Source: Loxodes magnus
Taxonomy: Eukaryota > Ciliophora > Karyorelictea > Loxodida > Loxodidae
Direction: 5' to 3'
DNA: 64,000 nt
NCBI GenBank assembly: GCA_946699065.1
Contig: CAMPDV010000112.1
Coordinates: 558,001-622,000, forward strand
Position numbers and translations under genes: made by a program. This document shows positions 47,530 to 59,989 of this stretch, piece by piece. Below the pieces are notes generated by a model, which searched no databases, had not been told where the DNA came from, and saw only the letters and a program-made list of their open reading frames with translations. Each line of letters begins with the position of its first letter. The first letter of the stretch is position 1.

Positions 47530-47880
47530 TAACGTGGAAAGCCCTTTCCTTCGGATGCTGCTTAGAGACCCAGTAAGGCAACTAAAAAATGAGCGCAGAG
47601 GGAGGATAAATCGGAGAAAGAGAAACCAATAACAAGAGAAGGAAGATGCGACAAGCTGGAGAACTCTGAAGAAAAGGAGGAAATTTTCTTCATCATAGAT
47701 TGGGGAAATATATCCGTAATCGCATATTGCATCCTATGCTTTAGAAGGAAAAATTACATGGATGTACTGTAGGAAGAGAAAACAAGGATAGAGAGATCCA
47801 TAATTTTTTTTTCGACATTAAATAAAATTAATTTAAAGAGCTGCGCACCAACGAGAGTGCTACGCGCTCTATAATCCAAT
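47530..47880. ncRNA. GC-richer island with hairpins, candidate ncRNA
   Basis: About 350 bp stands out from very AT-rich flanks. The 5' part has a perfect hairpin (GGAAAGCCCTTTCC). The 3' part has a strong stem, GCGCAC-caacgaga-GTGC with outer GAG/CTC and GCGC pairing (47842-47874). No rRNA, snRNA or SRP signature is recognised. A + strand frame beginning ATGAGCGCAGAGG is also open, so coding cannot be excluded. Strand unknown. The call rests on composition and hairpins only. Confidence 0.3.
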
Positions 47881-48864
47881 TTATTTATTAATCTTTATAA
47901 AATCTACAAAAGATTGATATAATATAAATATCAATTTAAAATTAAAGATATCGAAGGAACTTAATTAGATTTATTAATGACCATATTTTTTCTTTTATTT
48001 TTTAGAGAATCCCTTTACGATTTTTTAAAATTATATAGTCTTTAGTTTTTAAAATCCGAATTATGGATTAATCTCATCTCTAAATATTTTTATAATTCTT
48101 ACGAATAACTAAATAGAGAGAAAATTATAAGTGAATAATTTTGCTATAAGAAGCAAGTAGAATAGAAACAAGAAAATGGTCTACCTAATAAAAATATTTC
48201 TGTTTATACTCTATACATACTTTAATTATTAACTTATAAGAACTTATATTTAAATCTAAGATAATTTTACAGGAGGACAATGTCTAAAATATAAAGCTAT
48301 GAAGGTTCTTTTTATTAATGTATGACTAGAAGAACTTTATAATTTATTCATTAAAAAAATATAATTTTTAATATTTGGCTTTAAAAATATCCTTATATCA
48401 TAATAATTAAAATCCTGCAAACATTTTTACTAGTAAAAATTTAATCAAAGTAGAAAGATAAAATATTTGAAGAAAAAATGAGAGAAAAATAGTTTGGAAG
48501 AAGAAAAAATTATTCTATAAATAGAATAATAAAGAAAAAAAAAATTGCTATTAAATTAAAAATTAAATAAGTTAAAATAAATTGATATAAAGTACTATTA
48601 ATAAAAGTTGGAAAAAATTAAAAATATACAATAAAGTTAAAAATTTAGAATAAAATAAAGAATAAAGATTTAATTTAGATATTGTCAGAGAAAATTACGT
48701 AATGCATTAGAAAATTATATTCTTATGAAAATAGAAAGGACAGGAAGTAGCAAATATTTAAGCATATAAAGCATATCCCTAATACTTTAATTAAATTTAA
48801 TATGCTTAGTTAAAGATTTTATTATCTATGTAATTTATATATGTTACATGATTGGACATAAAAA
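47881..48864. other. AT-rich spacer
   Basis: Extremely AT-rich sequence between the GC-richer island and the tRNA-Leu gene. No gene seen. Confidence 0.5.
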
Positions 48865-48948
48865 TGCATGCGGTGAGATTTGAACTCACGCGGGATTTCT
48901 CCCACTAGAACTTGAGTCTAGCGCCTTGGACCGCTCGGCCACACATGC
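48865..48948 (-). tRNA. tRNA-Leu (anticodon CAA), second copy
   Basis: The 84-nt gene body matches 20537-20620 with all stems intact, the same CTCAAGT anticodon loop and the same long variable arm. The 5' flank (TTTAAAATAAGC preceded by an AAAGAT-like segment) is shared with the other copies. The 3' flank diverges within about 15 bp. Presumably functional. Confidence 0.97.
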
Positions 48949-49234
48949 TTATTTTAAATCTCAGAACATCTTTAAATATGAAAAATTTAAATGAATATAA
49001 TATTTCAATCATCTCTATTATCATCATAATAAATTGGATCTAAAGAAATAATCCGGGAAGGATTATTAGGATATGGACTAGCAAAGCTCATTCATTGAAA
49101 TTCACTCCCTTGAAGCAGTAAATAAATAACTTTAGCAAAATCTAAGATTTAAATTAGCGAATCATTTCTCTAGCCTATAATACAAAAATTATAAAATAAA
49201 AATCAATTATTAAAAACGGAAATTATCAGTAAGG

Positions 49235-49860
49235 CTTCAATGTCACAAGTTAATTAAGAACTGGAAAAAAAAGTAAAAATAGAAGAAATTAAAAAGCCAA
49301 CAATTATTTATAACTAATTTGCATCACAATCCTATCAACGATCCTATGGTAACTGAAGAACAGAATGGAAAGACTCTATTGAATCGAAAAAATTTATAAA
49401 AAGGTCAAAAATTTATAAAAATAGGTCATGACTCAAAGAATTGTAAAACAAGATGCTTCTAATGTTAAAAGATTGAGCATATTTTAGAAGATGCTAATAC
49501 TTTTAGAATAAGCAAAAGTTAAATACGTAAAAGATTTGAAATAATATGACTAAATTATACTGCTCTCCAGAAGGAAAAATCTACAAGAAAAAGATATACA
49601 ATAGAGATAAATTACCATTAGATATAATAAATCCTCAAAAAAAAATTTTCGTGCAAAAATGAGATTGGAGCAGATTCCTAGGTCAAGAAAAGTTAAATTT
49701 GCATGCCGTTATCCAATAGAAGAAGTGAGTTCTGAAGAAAACTGCAATGATCCTATAATTGAAGGAAATAATCCTATAATAACTTATAAACTTATTAGCA
49801 AAAAACCTAATAATGGAAATATCACTTTAATTATCTTATTAAAAAATTATAAGTAGAATA
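49235..49860 (+). pseudogene. gag-like zinc-knuckle ORF, copy C (decayed)
   Basis: The + strand blocks match copy A in order: NLHHNPINDPMVTEEQNG (copy A NLSHNDPMDIEP), a half knuckle IGHDSKNC, then CFQCQKIEH and, after a one-base shift, LRRC (a second CCHC). These are followed by KLYCSPEGKIYKKK (copy A RLYVTQEGKIYR) and a final NNGNITLIILLKNYK (copy A GGITLINYYYRKK). At least two frame changes are needed, so it is a relic. It starts about 290 bp from the tRNA-Leu gene at 48865-48948. Confidence 0.6.
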
Positions 49861-50382
49861 TTTAAGATTATTAAATTAATATCTTTGCTTGATGTTTAAT
49901 CTGAAAATTGTTATAAAGTTAATATTAAAAATTTAATTGAGTTTTTTGTATAAAATAATACTTTAAATCTAAGTTTATTTAGAGACTTATATCTCATTAA
50001 GAAAAAAATAAAAAATAAGGATTCACTTAAAAAATAATTTTAATATAAATGATATTAAGAATCTTTTAATACTTTAACCAATTTTTGTTTAATATAATAA
50101 TAATTGAATTAAAATTAACTTCTTTATATTCTTACTAAATTTAAAATTAAGCTTTATATTTATAAGCTCATATTATGAGGTAATTATAGTTTTTGTGATT
50201 TTATAAATTGAAAGTTATAATAATCGTATATTATCATGCTCATTTTAAGCTTTATAATTTATTATCTAATAATTAAAAGGATGATGGGATCTGAGGTAAT
50301 ATCTCTCTTTAATAGAGTAGAGCATTAAATAGAGTTAATAATTTAATTGAAATAATAATATTTAAAAGTTTAGCTTGCTTAT

Positions 50383-52548
50383 TCACCTGTTCTATTTCGG
50401 ATAGCCTTGACCTTGATTTGGATTGCCTCCAAAGTTTCCTTATTAATAATTGCCTTACTACTGTGGAAATTGTTAAAAAATATTTGCTTAAACTGGGAAC
50501 GGATTTTATTAAATATTTTATCCATATTAAAATCCTAAATTTTATTAGCGCGGCATATATACATTATTTTACTAAATTGGTTCATATTGAAATTAAGTAG
50601 GAATCATTTAAGGTTTTTGTTAAGGAAAACTAGGACCAGGATATTAAGGTTAAAATTGAAATTAACCTCCTTAAGCCTACTATTATTATATTCCCATACC
50701 TTAATTTTATAAAGGTTATTTAGTCCCTTAATAGCCAAACTACATTTATTGTTGTTTTAATTAATATTAAGGCTACTAATATTAATCCTATTTTTTAATA
50801 TCATTTTATGAATAATAGAGATTACTTTAATATTGGCCTTACTGATTTAAAGATGGATTTTATATTTCAGTTTAATACTGAAATGCTTATTATTTGTTTT
50901 ACTACTACTGATATTATCATTAATTCTACTAGTTTAAATTTTATTATTACTAATATTATTAATATTATTGCTGCTATTTTCCCTATTAATTATATTACTG
51001 CTGCTATTAAATATATTAGGGCTAAGCTTATCCTTAAATTTATAATTATGGCTGCACTCGATTGCTTTAAATTATTTGAGGTTTATTATACTAGTATTAA
51101 TTATTCACTGGCTATTATTAAATCTAATTATAATTTTATATGAATTACTATTGATTGCTTTTCCATAAATCATTCAATTTTGAAAATTGTTATGCATTTT
51201 TTTTCTCTTCTTGTTCTTCTTGATCTTCGTCTTCTTCTTAAATATCAGTTAAAATAAATTCTTTAATATCAAGTAAATCTTTTATTTTGTTTTCACTTAG
51301 TTTATTTTTTATTGTTAAAGGATGCTTCATTACTTTTACTAGTAAATCTTTATTTTATAATCTTTGAAAGTTATTCATTTTCAAGTAACTACTCATCTTT
51401 TCAATTTAATCTCCACAATAGTCAAGTCTTTCTGCTAACTCTTCTAACTCTTTTCTTATTTAGTAATTATTACTAATGCCATTATTTTCAGCATATACTT
51501 AATAGAAGAAATCATTAGCAATTTTTATTAAAGCTATTGAAAGATCTGGTTCATCTTCACACTCCTCTGCTGCTTCTAGCCATTACTAAGCTTATAATGA
51601 TTAGTTTTATATGGAAGCAACAATACTTTAAACATCAAGTTGTTTTATTACTTAAGTTTATTGTAATTATTTAGAGAACCAAGGATGATTTAATACTTCA
51701 TAAATAGTTAGTCTATCAGACGGACTAAACAAAAGCATCCTATTTAATAGATTTTTACACTCAGGGCTGCATTCCATTTGATTGAAAGCTTTTTAAGCAT
51801 TAGTAGAATGCATGAAGGAATTAATGAATCCATTTGTATCTCTATTCATGAATCTTTAGCCAGTTAGCATAAAATACAGTACACATCCAGCACTTCATAT
51901 GTCTACTTTTAGGCTTTGCTTAAATTATCTCGAAAACACTTCTGGAGCAGCATAACTTCTAGTTCCTGCTACAGTACTTTGTTATGTAGAATATTTCTTT
52001 AGTTTTTTAGATAAACCGAAATCAGCTATTTTTAAATGAGGAAATTCGGAATTATCCGTGAGAAGAAGATTATCAGGCTTTATATCTCTATGCATAATAT
52101 TTTTATCTGCTAAAGCCTTCAAACCATTACAAAGGTCTCGGAATAAATGCTAAGCTTAAGCTTCACTTATTTTTGCTTCTTCTTTACTAGCCACAAAGGA
52201 CGTAAGAGTTTCCCCTGCCATAAATTCTTAAATGACCCAAACAGTACCAGTCTTGTCTATTATATAGCCAATTACTTAAACAATATTATCACTTTCAGCT
52301 TCTTAAACATGCCCTATTTCTCTATCTTTTAAAAGGTCTGCTAATTATTTTCAATTAGGAATTTATTTAGGAATATTTTCATATGTCAGTTACTTCAGTG
52401 CATAGTAGTTATTAGCATTTTTTTCAGGAGGGCTTACTTGCATAATATTAGGAGGAGCTTCTTTTTTGCAAGCCAATCATACAGAAGCCATGCCACCTTG
52501 GCCTAACTTCTTAATAATTCTATAAGGTCCTAGGACTTAATTTTCCAT
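50383..52548 (-). CDS. Ser/Thr protein kinase with Q/N-rich tail (721 aa)
   Basis: ATG 52548-52546 to TGA 50385-50383, continuous, with no intron. The kinase domain spans residues 1 to about 275: glycine loop GQGGMASVWLA, YYALKQL lysine, [29 protein letters not shown] (Trp by TGA), and HPWFSK near the end, all catalytic residues present. A helical region and an acidic run (EEDEDQEEQEEE) follow. The last about 260 residues are a Gln/Asn/Tyr/Gly/Pro-rich, prion-like tail in which almost every Gln is TAA or TAG, ending GNPNQGQGYPKQNR. Related to the genes at 55186, 59990 and 62261. The nucleotide block 51213-52176 is duplicated at 60096-61057. Confidence 0.92.
51213..52176. repeat. direct duplication, copy 1 (kinase C-lobe block)
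   Basis: About 0.96 kb, nearly identical to 60096-61057 in the same orientation. It covers the kinase HRD-to-C-lobe part and the helical region of the gene at 50383-52548. Homology ends abruptly at both sides. Confidence 0.93.
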
Positions 52549-55185
52549 TTATAAATATCGTTAAATGTTTAGAATTTATAATTACAATTAATTATTATCT
52601 TATACTTTTTAAATACAAAGCTTTTACAATAGAATTTATTTTCACTCTCTTAACTTTAAATCTATAATCCCTTTAATCTTTTAAGCTTCTTTAATTCCTT
52701 TTTAGCCTTCTTAGTAACGAATTTTAGAGTTATTTTAGATAGGGGGCAATAAATTTAGAGTGCTTTGATTATAAGTAAAAATGAGAAGGTTTCTTGATGT
52801 GGATATATGAGAAATAGAGTTATTTTTAATGCTTAATAAGTAAACTATTATATAACACTTATTAATCCGATTGGGTTTGCCAGAAATGCTTTATATTATA
52901 TTAGCTGAATGAGAACTGAAAGATAATGCTTGTATAAGTATTTCTGTTATGGAGACTGATTAATTAATGAGATAAAATTCTAGAGGCACACTTATGAGTA
53001 TCGGAATTCTTAATCTGTTAATAGAGAGGATATAATATCCTTTCTTCTAAGACTTGCATACTAATATTTTCGTTGAGATTAATTAATCTGAAATGAGGTC
53101 TTCGATGAAAGGAATAAGACGTTTAATCTAATAAAATTGTGGGGAATATGCTTTTGCATTGCTTTTTCTAAAGTTTTATAACATTCTATATATCCTCACT
53201 GCTCTATCTCATAGGAAGCTTACAATATGTTCGTTAATTAATCTTAACCTTAACGATTTAGAAAGCTATTTATAAGAGATCCTTTAAAGTTCTCTAAAGA
53301 ACAAAAATCACAATTACTGTTGCAGAGTACGACTTGAAGCAAGAGGCAGACAAATCTAAATAATTGTTTAAATGTTTTTATGATGCTTAAAACTAATTAA
53401 ATGTAATATCTTGATTTTAATTTAATTGGAAGAGTATAAGGTTTTGGTATTTTAGCAATTGATAGCAACTCTATGTAGATTTTGTATGAAATAGTTCCTA
53501 TTTGCTTAATTTTATTAAGAAACTAGAGTTTATATCATAATCATAGCCCTTAAATTCTAAAGCTTTGTTAAGCATTTCTATATCTCTAAAATTTATCCTA
53601 ATCTACATCTTTTACCATTAATAAGCCTCATAAATATCTAGCTTCTATAAGTGGTTTTCTTTGGTTAATTATATCATGAAATATCTCTCAAGTATTAAGT
53701 TAAATACCTAGCTTAAAAAATTTCTAAGAGGCTTAAGTATTTAAAGAGCAGATAGAGATGATTAATAAACAAGTTTAGTACTAAATTTCCTTTATAAAGT
53801 TACTTTACTAGACTTTAAGCATAAAGTTTCTTTTATATCTAAAGTACCTATAAATTATAGTAATTTTAACTGATTCACTTAAATCTTCATTAGTTATATT
53901 AATATATCTCCTTCTAATTCTTTAGCTTATAGATAAGGTTAAAAAATATTATTAAGCTTATTTATCTTTAATGACTTTCTTTATAAATAAAAGATAAGCC
54001 TTCATATTTATAAGTGAGAAAAATCTGGAGAAATATAATAAAGCATTATGATTTTATTTTATTTAAAGGAATAATTTCAGTATTATGAGTTAAAGTCAAG
54101 CTGTCTAACCCTTTAAAACTTGCTAGCACTTTTTAACTATCACTAACTATAATCTTCTTCTTCTAGTTATGATTCTTTAAATCTACCTCTATAATCCTTC
54201 AATCAATTCATTATTTTGCTTTTATTAATGTCTATAAAATCTAGAAATTAAGAACTAAAAATAAAATCTGAATTTGCTTTTTTTCCTAGTCTTAGAAATA
54301 TACTTAATAGATATATCAAATATAATAAAGAGGGAAATATTAAGATTAGAGATGTAGTTATTTACTCTCTTTTAAATCTTAAAATTGAAGAATTATAGTT
54401 CGGATTTAAAATTGATATTAGCTATTCTTTAGTAACTTTATATCATCCCTCTTTTATAGTTATTTTTCCATTTTGTATCAAGTTTTAATAAATTCTACTT
54501 AGAGAGGAAATTAGTGTAAAAAGATGAAGCTATAGCTAAATCCTTTAATTTTTAATTATTTTTTCTTAGCTTTTTCTTTAATTTTTCTCTTATTAGCATT
54601 TTCCTTAGCCAATTAAAAAAACAGTTGTAGTACTTAAATTTTGAAAACATTTAAGGCATCCAGCAAGAAAAGTTATTATCTAATTTAAATAGCAGTATAG
54701 GATTATTTACTCTGCTTATTAAGTGAGCTGCTTACTTAGGTAGATGAATCTATACCTTGCCTTATAATACTTAAAGCTTAATACACTTTGCTAAGTTCTA
54801 TCTATTAAAGAAATTTAGAACTCTTCTATAGTATAATTTTGCATTTCTTTCAGATACCTTTACTACTATAAGCTAATAGATATCTCAAAGCGGAAAGAAA
54901 CTAAAACTGCTTAGGCTAGAACAATTTATCAAAGGTTCCTTTAAGTATCTCAAGGAAATGGATACAATAATACCACTAAAATTTACACTAGTAAGCAATA
55001 AGAAAACAAGAAGGAATATGAAGGCCTCGTTTAGTCAAATAGCACTTGACAGCAATTTTAGATTCAGATGCATTATAATAATTGCAAAAGAATAACTAAA
55101 TTACTAAGATAAAATAAATACTTTATTTTATAATTTCTTTATTAAAAGTAACTTTGAAGTTCTTAGAACTATAGAACTTATAAAA
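52549..55185. other. divergent intergenic region between two kinases
   Basis: 2.6 kb upstream of both the minus- and plus-strand kinase genes. A moderately coding-like stretch (54.85-55.1 kb, e.g. LEQFIKGSFKYLKEMD) shows no start, family or clear end. No RNA gene seen. Confidence 0.4.
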
Positions 55186-57909
55186 ATGGAAGGAAAGATA
55201 ATAGGAAACTATTAGATTTTAAAGGTACTGGGAGAAGGAGGATTTTCTATTGTATATCTGGCGAAAGAAATCTCATAAGGTAGTAATACAAAAGAAAATT
55301 AGTTTATAGCACTAAAATTAATTACCAATTAGGCTATTCCTTATGATACTCCAGATCGAAACTAAATTATAAAGAACTTGATTGATAAAGAAATTGGAAA
55401 TTCTAAAGAGGTAAAAAGTAAAAATATTGTTAAGATTTTAGGTAAAATTGAAGATTGTGAAAATAGAATCTGGACTATTACAGAGTATGTGGCAGGGGGA
55501 ACTCTTACTAAATTTGTGGCTAGTTAAGAAGATCCAAAATTGAGTGAAGTTTAAGCTCAGCATTTAACCTGGGATCTTTGCAATGGTTTGAAATGCATAG
55601 CCGATTGTAATATTATACATAGAGATATCAAGCCTGATAATCTTCTTCTGACGAACAATTCTGAATTTCCTAACTTAAAAATAGCTGATTTCGGTTTATC
55701 CACTAAAAATTTAGCGGCATCTGGAAAAGAAAAATGCGGAACTAAATATTATGCTGCTCCAGAAATGAAATCTGACTTCTTTGATCAAAGTTTAAAAGTA
55801 GACGTCTGAAGTGCAGGATGTGTGCTTTATTTTATGCTAACTGGCTAACGCTTCATGGTTTTTTTTACCGAAAATGATTTTGCTGATACTTTTGAATTTT
55901 CTAATAAAGCTTAAGTAGCATTTTAGTAACTGACTTGCAGTTTAGAGTGCAAAGATTTACTGTAAAATATGCTTAAACTTAATCCAAATGAAAGAATAAG
56001 TATCTGGGATGCTTTATAGCATAAGTGATTTATTAAGTAGCAATAATAGCAAAAAATAATAAAAGAAGGACAAGATTCAGAAGATTTAAAATTATAGTAA
56101 GGTGAGCTTTGGTTATAAGCAATAGGTAATTTTGAGAATTAGCCAGATCTTCAAGTAGCTGTCTTGAAAATAGCAAATGACTATTTTTTTTAATTGCTAA
56201 ATAGCGAAGGTAGCAAGATCTAATAACAATAGAACATCAAAAAATATGTCCTTATAAATTAAAAAATTGACTAATGTTTGACAAAAATAGAAGATATAAG
56301 AAGGAGCATGGAGTAAACAAATTACAAGGGATTGACGTAAATTGAAATATTTAAGAAAATAAAAAACCATCCATTAAGTATAAAATGTAATATAAGTGAT
56401 ACCAAAATAAAAAATTTGCTAGAGATTAATTAATTAACTCTAATTGAAGCAATTGAAGATGAAGATGAAGATGAAGAAGATGAAGATGAAGGAATAGATC
56501 CTAATAGGATAAACTAAGCTTTGAACTTTCAATAAATAAATTAGTCTTAGTTAAATTATTTCTTATCTGAAGGAAGAAATTTCGAATAAAACACTTAGAA
56601 ATTGTATTTTTAAAGTTAGATTACCTAAGAACAAGATGATCAATTAAATACTACTAAGTTATAAAAGTAAAGCATGAAATAATGTTTAGAATAGCAGCAA
56701 CACAATTTATAAAATTTTCAATGGACTTAGGACTAAAATACTCAATAAGGTAAATAGTTTGAACTCGTAAATCCACAAAATTAATATGATTTCTAGGTGA
56801 AAAATCAAAACCCTACCTTCTAAGTTTAGCAACAAAACTAGCCCTTTTAATTCACTAGCACTTTTCAATACTAAGATTAAAGCTAACAAAGTAATTAATA
56901 TTAAAATCCTTCTTAAAATGTGTAAAACTAGTAGTAATTTCCAGTCTAGAATTATGTAGAAGTCCCTTTGATTCAAGATTATAATTAGGATTATTTTAAA
57001 TTTATGTAGCAGAATTTAAAATAAGAGAATCGGTAAGATTAGTAGCATACCTTCACTTTATCAAGCTAATAGAACTTTAGACCTTAAAATTAAATTTAGG
57101 AAACTACAATTAGCTTTCAGAATTACTAGAATGCGCAAAAGTTATAAAACGAAGTCTAAATTCTTTAATAGTAGTTTAGAAATCTGCATAACATGGAGAT
57201 TATGAATCAGACCTCTCCAAACTTTTGTAACTTAGAAAAAAACCAACGCCTGTAAATGTCTCCAATGAATTAGTAAGCATAGTAAAATCCTTAAACCACT
57301 TTCAAGTAAGAGACTTAATTAAACTTTTAGTACCAAAACGTAAATTCCCAAAATTTATTACTATAAAACGCATAAGTTTAGAACAACTCTTTATAATGAA
57401 ATTAACAATAGAGCAATTAATAAACTGGATAAGAGAGCTTAGGATACAGATAACGTTAAACAAATTTTAGTTTTAATGTATTAAGCCCTTAGACTAATTA
57501 AGAGTAGTATAAGTTTAAATTAAACTAAAGTTTTGAAATCTCCCCTAATATTAATGCATAAAATTAGTTTCCAAACAAATTGTAATAAACTAATTAAAAT
57601 CAACCGTTTTAGTAAATAAGAGCTCCGTACAACTTTGTTTATTAGCCTAGTTAAACTATTCCTATTATTCAGAACTAACTCCAAAGCTAGAATAATCAAT
57701 ACTAGTCCACCTTTATTACTAATTAATAAGTTAATCCTTAAAATTATTTTTCAACTCCTTAGAACTAGTACTTTTATTAAGAAAATCAAGCTCAAGCTCC
57801 ATAGAATTTTTATTAATAGAACATCCCTAACAGGAACTATTCTTAGTTAGAAGATACTTTTAGAGTTAACACAAATAATATAGGAAATCAGAACGAAGTG
57901 AAAAAATGA
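55186..57909 (+). CDS. Ser/Thr protein kinase with long Q/N-rich tail (907 aa)
   Basis: ATG 55186 to TGA 57907-57909, 908 codons with no intron. N-terminal kinase domain: [14 protein letters not shown] loop, IALK lysine (about residue 44), HRDIKPDN (Asp about 147), DFGLSTK (about 168), YAAPEM, DVWSAG (TGA Trp at 55807), HKWF (TGA Trp). All catalytic residues are present. A regulatory helical part follows with an acidic run ([13 protein letters not shown]). Then come about 450 residues extremely rich in Gln, Asn, Pro and Tyr, with Gln mostly TAA/TAG, so a standard-code reading sees dozens of stops. A TGA inside the tail (about 57399) must be read as Trp for the reading to reach NQNEVKK at the end. 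Gln/Asn tails of this sort often drive condensates. Confidence 0.92.
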
Positions 57910-59989
57910 AATTGTACTAAGATTTATTATTTAGAACTTTATAATTTCTACAAGTTATTCTTAATTACTTATCAAACTTTTATTAGCATCTACTTTTCTA
58001 AATTCAAGCTTCTAAAATAAAAATAATATTTAGTAAAATATTTTAAGACTTTGTGCTTATAATTTCTATATACTAGCACCATGTTGACTTAACTAAAGAT
58101 TTTCTTTATATTACATTTACCTCTTTTATCATGAAATGATTTTATATCAATTTTTCTTTTCTATACCTTAGCTTTATTTAGATCAAATTATTATATGTAT
58201 AATCTCTTAATTTTATCTTTTACTATAAATTATTCACTTTCGATAATCTAAAATTTTATTAATTAAGCATTAACAATTTTATAATTAATAAGCATACACA
58301 AACAAATAGTTCTGATATAACAATATTTATAAACTTCGAAGATTGAAAAAATGGTAGTTATCTTTAAAAACATTTAAAACCATAAGATATTCTTTTTTAG
58401 TTTCATTTAAGATATAAATTCTATTTTAATTTGTTAAACCAGGATGGTTAAACTTTAATGCTAGCTAGTATATTTAATAAATCATATTAGATATAAGTAA
58501 ATGACCTAAAGATAAATCTTTGATTCAATAACTTTATCCATCTCTTTTCAAAGGTAAATTTAAATAACTATTTATCTTATATTTCAAATAATTGAATGAT
58601 CATGTGATTATTTTTGATCTTTCTTTTATTTAATTAATCAATTTTTCTTTATAGCTTTTAAATATGCTGAGTATCATACCCTTAGACTCCTCTCCTAATA
58701 GAAGTTATATTATATTTATGACTGACTAGGCTTGTTTGCTTTAAATATTGATTTATTGGAATATAGCCTTTTTAGTTAAAAATTTTATCTTATACCGTTT
58801 TGATGAAACAACATAGTTAATCTAAACTAAAAATATCACATAATCGAAATTAAACTTAAAAAGCATCTGTTTCTGCTCTTTTCAAGTAATCACTCAAAGT
58901 ATAATAAAAATATATTATAAATTCTATAAAGAATCTTGCTTCTCATTTCTCCTTTGAAAATAAAGTAGAATATTTTAAAATTTCAGCTAAAATTTAAAAA
59001 ATTTTAGGTTTAAAATAGTTGAGATTGAGGATATTAACTAATTAATAGAAGCTTAAGTTCATTACATTACTCACTTTACTCATTTTTGATTATGCTAACT
59101 TCGTAAATTCTCTTTGAGACTAAATTAGAATTATTATTTATGCTAGGTCTATTAATATAATGCAATAAGCTAGATTTATTAGAATATCAAAGCTTTAAAT
59201 TAATTATTTCTTAGATATGCAATTATTACTTTTTGTATGAATGGCTTTGCTATAGAGGATAAGGAAAATTGAATAAAGGGTAATAAATTAGACTTAGAAT
59301 AAAAATAATGTTGCTATAAAATTAATTTAAATATGGTTGGGTTTTCAATTTCATTACTTGCAAAAAATTGGAAGAAAGAGATGAAAAAGATAGATAACTG
59401 ACATTATGACTAATACTATTAAATAAATATACGATCTAAACTAAAAGAAATATTTATAAGCATTATTTTATTTTTCAAAACTGCTTGCTTCTGAATATTT
59501 ACCCTTTATTTTAATTTCTTTATTTACTAAATTATTAGTTAAGAGGCTTGAAAGTTTAAGGCTGAAAATTAAAGATTTAATTCAATGCTTATTATTATAT
59601 TTTCTTAGTGTTTTGCTATGTAAATTAGAATTTTGAGGTGTGGTTATGGAAAAAATTACTATTAAGTTAGTTGCCACTTAATTCAAATTATGTAATTGAA
59701 TAATAAATACTAAATACAACATTGGGTTAAAAATTTCCACTTGCAGATTTCAAAACTTTATATTATATTTTATAGAATTAAGGCATGCTTGTTCTTATGT
59801 TTTAACTAAATATTTACTAGGATAAGAGTACTTTTCTTAGAAGAAGATCTGTTCTTAATTTTGAAACGAATTATTATTTCTGTCTTTTGAGATTATTAAG
59901 CATTTTAAGACTTCCAATAGCTTTGCTAATTTTATAAATTTTGATTTGGAAATTTATTAAATTACTATTAATATTAATTTTATTTTGGT
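57910..59989. other. AT-rich spacer
   Basis: About 2 kb with no recognised gene. Its right end may contain a scrambled Gln-rich tail of the kinase pseudogene. Confidence 0.45.

Noticed and set aside
50808-51143. A + strand Ile/Asn/Tyr-rich frame of 111 codons
   Set aside because: Antisense of the Q/N-rich tail of the kinase at 50383-52548, where repeated TAA/TAG codons give TTA/CTA on the other strand. The same explanation covers 50418-50600, 56707-56976 (-) and 57635-57850.
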